The notes under the pieces are model-generated. The model was not told where the DNA came from. It saw only the letters and a list, made by a program, of their open reading frames with translations, and did not search any database. Below, one piece after another: positions 23,342-31,898 of a DNA stretch of 39,240 nucleotides. Position 1 is the stretch's first letter; each line of letters opens with the position of its first letter. Both the position numbers and the translations under genes were made by a program. Origin of the DNA: Phycisphaeraceae bacterium (lineage in GTDB: Bacteria > Planctomycetota > Phycisphaerae > Phycisphaerales > Phycisphaeraceae); the NCBI GenBank assembly GCA_028284155.1, contig JANQSF010000084.1, positions 1-39,240 on the forward strand. Reading direction: 5' to 3'.

Positions 23342-24712
23342 ATGCACCGAATCCATACCCCCTTGGCCCTGTTGCTCTGCCTGCCCATGCTCGGCCTGTT
23401 GACCGGCTGCCAGGGCGAGGCGGGCCCGATCTGGTTCGCCAAACGATACCCCGAGTCGACCGCGCAGTTCCGCACGGAGTTCGAGGTCATCCCCAACGCC
23501 GAGTTGGTGCGCATCGACACGCGACCGCAGTGGGAACTGGGTCGTCACGCTTACCGACGCGGCGCGCACCGCGTGATCGTTCTGACACGCGTCACGAGTT
23601 GGGCCCCGCCGCTGGAGCAGGACTGGACGGGCTTTAACTACAAGTACCCCGACGGCCCGCGCCCGATCAGCGACCGCGAGTGGGAGCGCGCGTGGATCAC
23701 GATCGACTACGGCACGCCCGTCGGCCGACGCCTGCAATTGCAGGACCTCGAGACGCAGTTCAAGACCGGCTACGACCGCCGAGAAGACGACGGCGATGCT
23801 TATTACATCCTGCCGCACAAGATGGCGGGCACGATCACGATCGTGGAAGAGAAGCCGGACGAGTTGATCGTCGACCTGAACGTGGAGATCCGCCCCAAGC
23901 AGACGAAAGACTGGTTCATCCGCGAGCGCGTCAACATCCCGATCACGCTGACCGGCCGACACGCCAAAGTCGCGCAGGACTCAGACCAGTTGATCGTGAC
24001 CGGCATCTACCGGAACGCGGGCGACCGCCCGACACTGCCCGTCACCGCGTCTGCGGATCGCGCCCCTGACTCGGGCAACGGCCGAACGCTGGCGACCGAC
24101 GGCGTGAAGCCCCCGGACAAGGCCACCGACACCGCCAGCGCGAACGCAAACACCAATACGCAAAGCGGCACGGACAACACCGGTACGGCGTCGGACAACA
24201 ATACCGGCAGCAACACGACCGACGCATCGACCGCCGACGCGAACACGGACGACGCCGGCAAGGAACCGGTCTTGCATGAGGTGAACGGCAAGTCGATCCT
24301 CGGCCAGTGGTACGTCAACACCAAGGACCGCGCTTTTCACTTCCAGTTCAATGAGGACGGCTCGTGCAACTGGGCGGTGGTGACCGATGACGGGCCTGTC
24401 CTGGCCGTCAAGGGCGCCTTCAAGGTCAAGCCGGGCTACATTATCATCCAGGCGTTCCGCATGAGCGTGGGCGGCAAGGACAATTCCGCAGCGTTGCGGA
24501 CCAAGTTCTCGCTGCTGCGCACTAGTTGGAACGGCGACAAACTCCAGCTCGAAGGCCCGCTGCGCAATCTCAACGTGCGCCTTCGGACTTACAAAAAAGA
24601 GTTTGTCGATCTGCAGGCCTCCGACCCGCCAGCCACCCGCGCCGGGGCGGACAAGGTCGACCCGCTCTCCGTCGCCGAGCCGACCAGCACGACCCGCCAA
24701 CTGCTTCGTTGA
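23342..24712 (+). CDS. Lipoprotein of unknown function with a low-complexity Thr/Asp/Asn linker
   Basis: The 456-residue protein has a lipobox LLTGC (lipidated C23) after MHRIHTPLALLLCLPMLG. An N-terminal globular part (about 25-235) contains WEL, YKYPDGPRPISDREWERAWI and a beta-rich stretch. A linker of about 75 residues rich in Asp, Thr, Asn and Ala follows. The C-terminal domain (about 310-440; SILGQWYVNTKDRAFHFQFN, KGAFKVKPGYIIIQAF) resembles a lipocalin-like or LolB-like beta fold in pattern only. GGAGCGAGG supports the ATG at 23342. It is preceded by the structured leader and divergent from the HEAT gene. I do not recognise the family. Confidence 0.87.
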   Translation: MHRIHTPLALLLCLPMLGLLTGCQGEAGPIWFAKRYPESTAQFRTEFEVIPNAELVRIDTRPQWELGRHAYRRGAHRVIVLTRVTSWAPPLEQDWTGFNYKYPDGPRPISDREWERAWITIDYGTPVGRRLQLQDLETQFKTGYDRREDDGDAYYILPHKMAGTITIVEEKPDELIVDLNVEIRPKQTKDWFIRERVNIPITLTGRHAKVAQDSDQLIVTGIYRNAGDRPTLPVTASADRAPDSGNGRTLATDGVKPPDKATDTASANANTNTQSGTDNTGTASDNNTGSNTTDASTADANTDDAGKEPVLHEVNGKSILGQWYVNTKDRAFHFQFNEDGSCNWAVVTDDGPVLAVKGAFKVKPGYIIIQAFRMSVGGKDNSAALRTKFSLLRTSWNGDKLQLEGPLRNLNVRLRTYKKEFVDLQASDPPATRAGADKVDPLSVAEPTSTTRQLLR

Positions 24713-24782
24713 GACCGCCCGTCGCGGTGTGACACAATTCAGTTGGAAGCGGTGTCCCGTGGCAGGCCGGTCATCGTCCGGT

Positions 24783-24810
24783 TTGCCTTTGACTGATTCT
24801 CGCTTAGACT
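24783..24810 (+). promoter_or_regulatory. Possible promoter of tRNA-Ser
   Basis: TTGCCT (24783-24788), a 16-nt spacer and TAGACT (24805-24810) precede the tRNA by about 115 bp. The match is moderate. Confidence 0.3.
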
Positions 24811-24926
24811 TGCCTCACGGCTTTCGCCGTTCGGCCGGCCAACGCGGCATTTACCGCCGTGTTGTCATGCCCACATGCGGATTGTCTGAAAGGCCACAAC
24901 CTTTGGCCGACCAGGCAACCGCCGCC

Positions 24927-25015
<89 letters not shown>

Positions 25016-25020
25016 TGAAT

Positions 25021-25086
25021 CGGGAAGTCCAACGACTTCCCGCGAACGACCCCGAACAGCGCGCATGTTGCTCGGGGTCGTTTGAT
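25021..25086 (+). terminator. Tandem hairpins downstream of tRNA-Ser
   Basis: A first stem CGGGAAGTC/GACTTCCCG (25021-25029, 25034-25042) has a four-base loop. A second, 11-bp stem AACGACCCCGA/TCGGGGTCGTT (25045-25055, 25072-25082) is followed by TTTGATTT. The second is the likely intrinsic terminator. Confidence 0.7.
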
Positions 25087-25156
25087 TTCACAGGCCGTCG
25101 GCCTGCGACGCGAGCGTAACGGCAATCGGGTTGCGAGGTCGCTCGTTTCAACCCAT

Positions 25157-25975
25157 ATGAGTATCAGACAAACTTGCCGGTTTAGTTGGCTTGTGTTGCC
25201 CTTGCTTCTGATCGCCCTCGCCTCGCCGGCGTTGGCGGACGCGACGACGAAGCGGGTTGCCTGGGACGTGGACGGCGTCGAGCGCGAGGCGTTGGTCGTC
25301 GTGCCCGCCGGCAAACCACCCGAGGCCGGTTGGCCGATGGTGTTCGCGTTTCACGGGCACGGCGGCAACATGCGCAACACGATGCGACGCTTCGCCGTGC
25401 ACACGCATTGGCCCAAGTGCGTTGCCGTGTACATGCAGGGCATCCCCGGCGTGGTCGGTATCGTCGATAAGGAGGGCAAGAAGACGGGTTGGCAGAAGAA
25501 CGCCGGCGACGTCGGCGACCGCGACCTGAAGTTTTATGATGTCGCGCTCAAAGACTTGCTCAAACGGCTCAAGGTTGACGCGAATCGCGTGTACGCGATG
25601 GGGCACTCGAACGGCTCGCGGTTCGCCAACGTCTTGTGGGTGACGCGCGGCGACACGCTGGCGGCGATCTGCTCGTCCGGCGGGCAGGGCGGTCGTCTCA
25701 TACGGCAGGCCAAGCCGAAATCGATCTTCGTCATCGCCGGCGAGAAAGACCGGCTTGTGCCGTACGCGGGGCAGATGCTCAGCGTCCGCATGATCCGGAG
25801 GTTGCTCGCAACCGACTCGGACACGGCAAAGAAGGACGGCCTGCTCACCGTCGAGCCGGGGAAGGACGACCTCGAACTGGTGACCTACCTCCACCCTGGC
25901 GGTCACGCGTTCCCTGTCGACGTGATGCCGCACGTCGTGAAGTTCTTTCAGCGGCACAAGCGCGCGGGCCAGTGA
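25157..25975 (+). CDS. Secreted LpqC/poly(3-hydroxybutyrate) depolymerase-like esterase
   Basis: The 272-residue protein has a Sec signal (FSWLVLPLLLIALASPALA) and an alpha/beta-hydrolase fold. Visible are the oxyanion-hole block FAFHGHGGN (about 64-71), the nucleophile elbow GHSNGS with S151, the acid region IAGEKDRLVPY and the final histidine in GGHAFP. It belongs to the LpqC/esterase-PHB depolymerase group, which includes feruloyl and acetyl xylan esterases. Substrate cannot be told; side-chain removal from polysaccharides fits the nearby sulfatases. The ATG at 25157 is chosen because it begins the signal peptide. It is convergent with the next gene across element E1. Confidence 0.88.
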   Translation: MSIRQTCRFSWLVLPLLLIALASPALADATTKRVAWDVDGVEREALVVVPAGKPPEAGWPMVFAFHGHGGNMRNTMRRFAVHTHWPKCVAVYMQGIPGVVGIVDKEGKKTGWQKNAGDVGDRDLKFYDVALKDLLKRLKVDANRVYAMGHSNGSRFANVLWVTRGDTLAAICSSGGQGGRLIRQAKPKSIFVIAGEKDRLVPYAGQMLSVRMIRRLLATDSDTAKKDGLLTVEPGKDDLELVTYLHPGGHAFPVDVMPHVVKFFQRHKRAGQ

Positions 25976-25990
25976 TTCAATTTCGAGACA

Positions 25991-26126
25991 TCTGAACAAC
26001 CTCTCCCTTTGGGAGAGGTCGGCGGCTTCGCCGTCGGGTGAGGGTTACTCGCGGGGGTGACACATTTTGAAGCGGTCGCCATACTGCGTAGAGCCCTCAC
26101 CCCAACCCTCTCCCAGAGGGAGAGGG
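25991..26126. repeat. Inverted-repeat doublet, family E (E1)
   Basis: This 136-nt element begins TCTGAACAACCTCTCCC. Its left side contains CCTCTCCC/GGGAGAGG, then an extra hairpin CGGCG-GCTT-CGCCG, then GGGTGAGGG. The right side (from 26094) is the inverted partner (CCCTCACCCCAACCCTCTCC and the following GGGAGAGGG). The interior is 47 nt. It lies between two convergent genes. Copy E2 at 38392-38527 is in opposite orientation and the same length. Confidence 0.88.
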
Positions 26127-26169
26127 AGTTCGGAGATCCCATTGGATGTGAACCGGGCCCGCCGCGCGT

Positions 26170-27306
26170 TCACGGCAGGTCGCGTGTCGGGGTGTGTTTC
26201 AGAATCTTGTCGATGAACCGATACGACTCACGGCGGACTGCCAGGGGGAAGTCGTGACCCGCGTCGGGGTAGCGCACCAGCATCCGGTCGGCCGCGTCGA
26301 GCAGTTGATAGACCTTTTTCGACTCGCGCTCAGCCTTGCGCACACCGCGTGCGTCGAAGTTGCCGTCGTTCAGCGGTGAGTTCGAGAAGAACGCCCGCGG
26401 CGCGATCGCGGCGACGACCTCGTAGAAGTCGAACGGCACGCGGTCGGGGTCGAGTTGATATTCGTCGCGCAGGCGGGGCATGTAGCGGTCGCTTGTCCAG
26501 CCGGCGATCTTGCCGCCGTAGTAGTCGTGGAACGGCGTCCAGCCACAGCTTGTCACAACGACCTTCAAGCGGGTGTCGAACACGGCGACGAACATCGCGT
26601 TGTGACCGCCCAGCGAGTGGCCGATCACGCCGATGCGCTTCGCGTCCACATCGTAGCGGCTTACCAGCAGATCGACGCAGCACATATGATTGACGATGCC
26701 CTTCATCGTGCCGGACACGTAGCGGTCGTTGGCGAAGTCGTAGCCGGTTAGGTCGCCGAATGATGGGTAATCCGGCGCGATCACGACATAGCCGCGCTGC
26801 GCCAGTTCTTTGGCGTAGCCGCGGTTGGGGCGTTCGCTTTGCCCGTCGACCACGCCCTTGCCGATGCGGTGCGTCGGGTGCAACGCGAGCATGGCCGGTC
26901 GGCGTTCGCCATTCGCGATGCCGTGCGGGACGTACAGGTAAGCGGTGACGCGCGCGGTCTTGACGTCGTCCGACCGCTCCACGGCGAACGAGACGGTCAG
27001 CCGGTCGTACCCGTCGCCGCGCACGCGCTGCGTGACCTTCACGTCGAGCGCCGGCTGATCGTCAAGCGGCGGCAGTGGGCCCGTCGCCTGTTGGATGCCC
27101 AGCAGGATGTGCGCCTGGCGGATGAGCCAATCCTCGCGCGTCTTGATTTGCTTTTCGTTGCCGACATTGTCGACGTAGACCATCAGATTGCGATGGTCAC
27201 CGTACGCCGGCGGCTTATCTGGCTCGTCCTGCGCAACAACGCACGCGACCAGCATCAGGCAGGCCGTCGCGAACACGGCCGATGTGCGTGCGTGAATGGG
27301 TCGCAT
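26170..27306 (-). CDS. Exported alpha/beta hydrolase, acetyl xylan esterase-like
   Basis: The 378-residue protein starts at the ATG at 27306 with a hydrophobic leader; LVAC could be a lipobox (C22). The hydrolase core has AMLALHPTHRIGKG, GYVVIAPDYPSFGD, the nucleophile elbow IGHSLGGHN (S231), and late blocks AIAPRAFFSNSPLNDGNFD and YPDAGHDFP, which supply the acid and histidine. The pattern resembles family 7/15 carbohydrate esterase-like proteins common in planctomycetes. The frame extends upstream of 27306 only by reading through repeat C1, so that extension is rejected. It is convergent with the LpqC-like gene. Confidence 0.88.
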   Translation of the reverse strand: MRPIHARTSAVFATACLMLVACVVAQDEPDKPPAYGDHRNLMVYVDNVGNEKQIKTREDWLIRQAHILLGIQQATGPLPPLDDQPALDVKVTQRVRGDGYDRLTVSFAVERSDDVKTARVTAYLYVPHGIANGERRPAMLALHPTHRIGKGVVDGQSERPNRGYAKELAQRGYVVIAPDYPSFGDLTGYDFANDRYVSGTMKGIVNHMCCVDLLVSRYDVDAKRIGVIGHSLGGHNAMFVAVFDTRLKVVVTSCGWTPFHDYYGGKIAGWTSDRYMPRLRDEYQLDPDRVPFDFYEVVAAIAPRAFFSNSPLNDGNFDARGVRKAERESKKVYQLLDAADRMLVRYPDAGHDFPLAVRRESYRFIDKILKHTPTRDLP

Positions 27307-27380
27307 GGTGTCTCGCGGGTCAGCAGGTCGCCAGACTTTGCCAGTGCATGGCCCCGTCCGAGAAGTCGGCGGTGCTTGTC

Positions 27381-27496
27381 GTAGGGTGGGCCAAGGCTTT
27401 GCGCGGCCCACCAACGGGCGCTCCATTCACACTGTGAAGCACACGTTTGAGTTGGTCGCCAAGTGGTGGGCCGCGCCGAGCCTTGGCCCACCCTAC
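27381..27496. repeat. Inverted-repeat doublet, family C (C1), GTAG-type REPIN-like
   Basis: Two 32-nt inverted arms (27381-27412, 27465-27496) with two mismatches flank a 52-nt interior. The left arm starts GTAGGGTGGGCC and closes on itself with GGCCCACC; its centre contains GGCTTTGC (27395-27402). The right arm has GCCGAGCC (27475-27482). The terminal GTAG is the tetranucleotide found next to REP palindromes mobilised by RAYT/TnpA-REP proteins. It lies between two co-directional minus-strand genes. Confidence 0.9.
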
Positions 27497-27537
27497 CTTT
27501 CCTCGCCCTCCGGGCAAGACGGTTTCCCGACACGATT

Positions 27538-28812
27538 TCACACCGCGTCCAGCCCGGTCAGCGTGCCGTTGCCGGTCGAGAATTCGTCGGTTTCGAGGCC
27601 GAGGTGTTGCAGGTACGACACGAGCAGGTTGCACAGCGGTGGCGAGTCGTCGGGGTCGAAAGCCAGGTGTTGGCCGTGCTTGAACCGGCCGCCCGCGGCG
27701 ATGATCGGCAGGTTCTTGTTGTTGTGGCTCGACGCGTTGCCCAGGTTCGAGCCCATCATGATCGCCGTCTGGTCGAGCAGCGTGTGCTCGCCCTCGCGCA
27801 CTTCGTCGAGTTGTTTGAGCAGCTCGCCGAATAAACGCATCTCTTCCTGCTCGATGATCGCGAGCTGTTCGATCTTCTTCGGGTCCTTGCCGTGGTGGCT
27901 GAGGTTGTGCCAACCGTCGTCCACGCCCTTGAGCGAGACGACCTCGTTGCCGCCGGCCCCGCTGAACGTGATCAGCCGGGTGGAGTCGGTGCGGAAGGCC
28001 AGGAAGATCAGGTCGTACATCAGTTGCATGCGACCGGTGAAATTGGCGCGGTCGGTGATGTCGGTCGGCGGCTCGTAATCGACCTTCGGTTTGGGTCGCT
28101 TGGCCCACTGCTCGGCCTTGGCCAGCCGGTGCTCGACGTCGCGGACGCTCGTGAAATACTGATCGAGCGTCTGGTTGTCCTCTTTGCCGAGTTTGTTCGT
28201 GACAGACTTGGTCTGCTCGCGGACGAGGTCCATGATGCTTTGGCCGTCCTTGATGCGTCGCATCTGTTCCTGCTTCTCCGACTCGCTGCCTTCAAGGAAC
28301 AGCGTCGCGAACAGGCGGGACGGTCGCGTCTCCGGCGGGATCCGCACGCCCGAGCGCGTGTACGACAGGCCCGCGCTGTTGGCTGAAAGCGACAACGACG
28401 CGACGCGCGTCTCGTGACCCATTCGTTCCGCCGCGTATTGATCGACCGAGATCGTGTTCTTGAAACTGGGCTGACCGGGGTGGGCCGCGCCGGTCAGGAA
28501 ACTCTGCTCAGCCGAGTGCCCGCCGTCGACGTCCGGGTGCATCAGGCCGGAGATGACCGTGAACTTGTCGCGCTGCCCCTGCAACGGCTTGAGGTACGGC
28601 GTGACGTCGTATTCCTTGCCCGCCTTTTCGGGGAACAGGTAGGGCGTGTGGATGCCCAGTGGGGAGCAAATCGCGAGCATTCTGCGCACGTCTTTCGGTT
28701 TGTCCGCCGCACGGGCGACCGACCCGGACGACATCGCGTCGAGCATCGGCAGGCTAAGCGCGACGCCCGATCCTCGAAGGAATGAGCGACGATTGAGTTT
28801 GCTGTTAATCAT
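27538..28812 (-). CDS. DUF1552 family Tat-exported protein
   Basis: The 424-residue protein has a Tat signal (LNRRSFLRGSGVALSLPML). DUF1552 blocks follow: RRMLAICSPLGIHTPYLFPE, HPDVDGGHSAEQSFLTGA, SVDQYAAERMG, SLSLSANSAGLSYTRSG and a C-terminal GSNLGNASSHNNKNLPII. DUF1552 shares the sulfatase/alkaline phosphatase-like fold with DUF1501; function is not known. The ATG at 28812 lies inside the end of the upstream small ORF (8-bp overlap). DUF1592 and DUF1552 genes commonly pair in planctomycetes, and here they are in one minus-strand run. Confidence 0.9.
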   Translation of the reverse strand: MINSKLNRRSFLRGSGVALSLPMLDAMSSGSVARAADKPKDVRRMLAICSPLGIHTPYLFPEKAGKEYDVTPYLKPLQGQRDKFTVISGLMHPDVDGGHSAEQSFLTGAAHPGQPSFKNTISVDQYAAERMGHETRVASLSLSANSAGLSYTRSGVRIPPETRPSRLFATLFLEGSESEKQEQMRRIKDGQSIMDLVREQTKSVTNKLGKEDNQTLDQYFTSVRDVEHRLAKAEQWAKRPKPKVDYEPPTDITDRANFTGRMQLMYDLIFLAFRTDSTRLITFSGAGGNEVVSLKGVDDGWHNLSHHGKDPKKIEQLAIIEQEEMRLFGELLKQLDEVREGEHTLLDQTAIMMGSNLGNASSHNNKNLPIIAAGGRFKHGQHLAFDPDDSPPLCNLLVSYLQHLGLETDEFSTGNGTLTGLDAV

Positions 28813-29149
28813 TGTGGGGCTCTGTTGGCTTGCCAAACTTCTGCCATAAGTAGTCTGTTTCGCGGTCACGCGACTGCATTGGGCTAAACGCTGTCACATA
28901 GGAATCAAGTAGTCGCCAAAACGCACTCGATTTGTCGTATCCGTTTCCGACCTCGTACCACGGTTGCTCGTTCCACCATCCTGCACGATTGTATCCGTGC
29001 ATAAGCAGATACTCGAATTCACTTCGGGTCGAAACAACATCGACAGGTAGGCCCGCTTCGGCGATCAGATCTCTGTTCAAGTCAACCCAATTGCGCCACT
29101 CATAGTGGGTTCGACCATCTTGCCGAAAACCGGATTGATGCTGGTTCAT
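28805..29149 (-). CDS. Small hypothetical protein between the DUF1592 and DUF1552 genes
   Basis: The frame gives 114 residues from the ATG at 29149, or 128 from a GTG at 29191 that lies in a repeat hairpin. It has no signal peptide or membrane helix. It is rich in Trp, Tyr and charged residues: YEWRNWVDLNRDLIAEAGLP, EFEYLLMHGYNRAGWWNE, SSAFWRLLDSYVTAF. Its stop overlaps the DUF1552 start by 8 bp (ATGATTAA), which suggests coupling. Its DNA is visibly less GC-rich than its neighbours. I do not recognise the family; it looks cytoplasmic, unlike its exported neighbours. Confidence 0.6.
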   Translation of the reverse strand: MNQHQSGFRQDGRTHYEWRNWVDLNRDLIAEAGLPVDVVSTRSEFEYLLMHGYNRAGWWNEQPWYEVGNGYDKSSAFWRLLDSYVTAFSPMQSRDRETDYLWQKFGKPTEPHND

Positions 29150-29175
29150 AAGTGACACGTTTATTTGTGCGATCT

Positions 29176-29192
29176 GGTGGGCAGTGCCCACC
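29176..29192. repeat. Solo GGTGGGC-type hairpin
   Basis: GGTGGGC-AGT-GCCCACC forms a single hairpin. On the minus strand it is preceded by GCAG rather than GTAG. It resembles one arm of family C with a shorter loop and has no partner arm. It lies downstream of the DUF1592 gene and just upstream of the small ORF. Confidence 0.55.
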
Positions 29193-29227
29193 CTGCGTCG
29201 GAACAGCCGTCCACTGATTGGCGACCC

Positions 29228-31657
29228 TTAGGGTTTCAAGAACAGCTCGTTCTGCACGACCGCGTGAATCATCGACCTTAATCCGTAGTCGTCTTTCGCC
29301 GCGGCTTGCACGACCTGATCCACGGCCACGCGGTCGGCGGGGCCGAGTGGTCGGCCGGCGCCGTAGACGAGTAGTTTGCCGGCGATGCCGCGGGCGACCT
29401 GTTCGCGGTCGGCCAGTAGGAGCTTGCGGTACTCGCGGAAGTCTTTGAACGTTTGGCCGTCCGGCGTGACGCCCGACGTTTCAACGGGTTTGCCCAGGCC
29501 GTATTGCGTGTGGCGGACCCAGTCGAGCTTGCTGCCCTTGCCGGTGCCGCGGTACCGATCACGCAGGCCGCCGATCGGGTCGAAGCACTCGAGCGCGAAG
29601 CCGGGCGGGTCGATGCGGACGTGGCAGCGGGCGCACGATTCGATGTCGCGGTGTTTGTCGAGCTGTTCGCGGATCGTCGTCGCGCCGCGGATATCCGGCT
29701 CGACGGCCGGCACGCCGGCCGGCGGCGGCGGGGCGGGTTGGCCCAGCAGGTTGTCCAACACCCACACACCGCGCAGCACGGGCGACGTGTTGGTGCCGTT
29801 GGCGGTGACCTTCAACACGCTCGCGTGCGTCAACACGCCGCCGCGGATGCTTGCCTCGGGCAGCTTCACGACCTGGAAGTTTTCGTGACCCTTGATCTTC
29901 GGCAGGTCGGGGATGGCGTAGTGCGCGGCCAAGCGTTCGTTGAGCACGGCGAAGTCCGAGTCGATGAAGTTCATCACGCTCAGATCGTTCTTGAGGATGT
30001 GCCGGAAGAAGCCGCGCGTTTCGCGGAGCATCGACTCCTGCAGCAGGTCGTCGAACTCGGGGTAGAGTTTTTTGGACGGCGTGGTGAACTCGATGTCACG
30101 CAGGTCGAGCCACTGGTCAGTGAAGTGCTTGACGAACCGCTCGATACGCGGGTCGTTGACCATCCGCTCGACCTGCGCCCGGCGGACCTGCGGGTCGCGC
30201 AGCTTGCCCTCAGCCGCGAGACGCATCAACTCGTCGTCCGGCAGGGTCGACCAGAGAAAGTAGGACAACCGCGACGCGATGGTGTAGTCGTCCACGGCCT
30301 TGCCGTTGTTGAGCAGCAGGAACTGCGGCGAGCAGAGCACCGCCGAGATACCGGCCCGCATCGCCTGCTCGAACGTTCTGCCGGCGTCGAGCCGGCTGTG
30401 CGCGAGTTGGATGTACGGCTCGATCGTCTGGACATCGACGGGCCGACGGAAGGCGCGTGGGATGAAGTCGCGCAGGATGCGCGCGGCGTCTTCCTTGGGT
30501 TTGTCCGACTCGACGTGGTGAAGGTGAACGTTCTTGCGGTGACGCATGTAGATGCGTTCGCCTTCGCGCATCGAGACGTCGCCAAATAGCTTGACCTGCG
30601 ACTTGGCGGGCCAGCTTTGGTCGAGCGGGCCGTGCGTTTCAGCCCAGGCGATGGCGATGCCGGGGCGGGCCTCGTCTTTGCCGTGGCGGTAGGTGATATG
30701 GACGGGGTAGACCCACGGGACGATGTGCATCGTCTCGCCGGCCTTCATTTTGGCGGTGAACTCGATGACGCGCGGCTTGTCGGGCGTGCCGGTCACGTCG
30801 TACATGCCCATGAAGCGGCGTTCGCCCGGGCCGAAAAGCGGGCCGACGTAGATCGCGACGACGAGCGTGCGCTGGTTCGGCTCGTGCGGCCAAACGGCCA
30901 GGCGGCAGCGGTAGACGCCGTCTTCGATCGGGTGCGCCGAGTCGATGCGTGCCGGCGGCCAACCCGGCGTGTACTTGACGAACGCACCGTTGGCCTGGAT
31001 CGTTCCGCCACGCTTCTGTTTGACGGAGGTGATGTTTTCCTTTTCTTCCATCAGGACAACGCGGCGCGTCTTCGCGGGCAGTGGTTTGACGCGCCGGATG
31101 ACCCCGTCGAACGCCTCGTCGGCCGTGGCCAGGTAGCGTTCCATGAGGACGGACGAGATCGCCAGCCCGCCGGCCACGTTGTCGAACCCCTGCATCTCGC
31201 CGTCTTCGGGCAGCATGTCAGCCAACGGCCGATCGATGCCCAACAGGTCGTGCACGGTGTGCTCGTACTCCACACGGTTCATGCGCCGCAGCGCGATCGG
31301 CTGCGCCGCTGACGACTCGGCCAACGCCGCGCCGATGAACCGCGCGATGCGCAAACGCTCGGCGTCGCCGGGTTGCTTGGCCTTGCTCGGCGGCATGTCG
31401 CCGAATTCCAGCGCCTCGGCGACCTTGTGCCACGTCTTGGCGGTCGCCGCGTCGCTGAACGACGCCTTGAGCTTGTCGAGGCGGAGCTTGCCCTTCTGCG
31501 TTTTCTCGCCGTGGCATTGGTAGCAGTAGGTCGAGAGGAAGGGGCGAAGGCTTTTGTCAGCCGCCGTCGTATCGGCGGCTTGCGTGGGTGACGTCCACAA
31601 CGCGGCGGCGAGCAACGCTGCGAGACAGGCGGTGAGGTTGACTTTCATTCGACTCAT
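29228..31657 (-). CDS. DUF1592-type secreted protein with two CxxCH motifs (PSCyt1/DUF1587/1592/1588/1585)
   Basis: The 809-residue protein has a Sec signal ending near PTQAA. The first CxxCH is C45-H49 (YCYQCHG, PSCyt1). Then come DUF1587 (LRRMNRVEYEHTVHDLLGID), a middle beta region of about 190 residues with no clear assignment, DUF1592 (YTIASRLSYFLWSTLPDDEL), DUF1588 (RGGVLTHASVLKVTANGTNT) with the second motif CARCH (SCARCHVRIDPPGFALECFD), and DUF1585 at the C-terminus (SMIHAVVQNELFLKP). The start may be the ATG at 31657 or at 31648; neither has a strong ribosome-binding site. These proteins are thought to be periplasmic c-type cytochromes of unknown substrate. Confidence 0.92.
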   Translation of the reverse strand: MSRMKVNLTACLAALLAAALWTSPTQAADTTAADKSLRPFLSTYCYQCHGEKTQKGKLRLDKLKASFSDAATAKTWHKVAEALEFGDMPPSKAKQPGDAERLRIARFIGAALAESSAAQPIALRRMNRVEYEHTVHDLLGIDRPLADMLPEDGEMQGFDNVAGGLAISSVLMERYLATADEAFDGVIRRVKPLPAKTRRVVLMEEKENITSVKQKRGGTIQANGAFVKYTPGWPPARIDSAHPIEDGVYRCRLAVWPHEPNQRTLVVAIYVGPLFGPGERRFMGMYDVTGTPDKPRVIEFTAKMKAGETMHIVPWVYPVHITYRHGKDEARPGIAIAWAETHGPLDQSWPAKSQVKLFGDVSMREGERIYMRHRKNVHLHHVESDKPKEDAARILRDFIPRAFRRPVDVQTIEPYIQLAHSRLDAGRTFEQAMRAGISAVLCSPQFLLLNNGKAVDDYTIASRLSYFLWSTLPDDELMRLAAEGKLRDPQVRRAQVERMVNDPRIERFVKHFTDQWLDLRDIEFTTPSKKLYPEFDDLLQESMLRETRGFFRHILKNDLSVMNFIDSDFAVLNERLAAHYAIPDLPKIKGHENFQVVKLPEASIRGGVLTHASVLKVTANGTNTSPVLRGVWVLDNLLGQPAPPPPAGVPAVEPDIRGATTIREQLDKHRDIESCARCHVRIDPPGFALECFDPIGGLRDRYRGTGKGSKLDWVRHTQYGLGKPVETSGVTPDGQTFKDFREYRKLLLADREQVARGIAGKLLVYGAGRPLGPADRVAVDQVVQAAAKDDYGLRSMIHAVVQNELFLKP

Positions 31658-31735
31658 ATCGGGTGGTATCGGCGGTGGGATTGGAAGGCTGAATCATAGG
31701 TCGCGGCGGTTTGTTTCGAGTGAGGCGACTGTTGT

Positions 31736-31802
31736 GTGCCACGGCCGTGTCGGCCGTGCAGTACATCATTGGCGTACGGCACGGCCGACACGGCCGTGGC
31801 AC
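31736..31802. repeat. Inverted-repeat doublet, family B (B2)
   Basis: The 23-nt arms (31736-31758, 31780-31802) are perfect inverted copies of each other and identical to the B1 arms. The interior is 21 nt, the same length as in B1, but only about half the bases match. It lies between divergent genes, so it cannot be a simple terminator here. Confidence 0.9.
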
Positions 31803-31826
31803 GGATCCGCACCTCCTAGGACGCCC

Positions 31827-31864
31827 GTACGAAAACTTTGCGGCATGCGAACAGCATTTCGTAC
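31827..31864. promoter_or_regulatory. Inverted repeat GTACGAAA...TTTCGTAC, possible operator
   Basis: Perfect eight-base half sites (31827-31834, 31857-31864) are separated by 22 nt in the divergent spacer, 34 bp before the next plus-strand start. The right half overlaps a possible -10 (TACGAT, 31862-31867). No regulator gene is nearby. Confidence 0.35.
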
Positions 31865-31898
31865 GATGTAGGTCCGCCACCCGTATCGGAGGTCTTGG

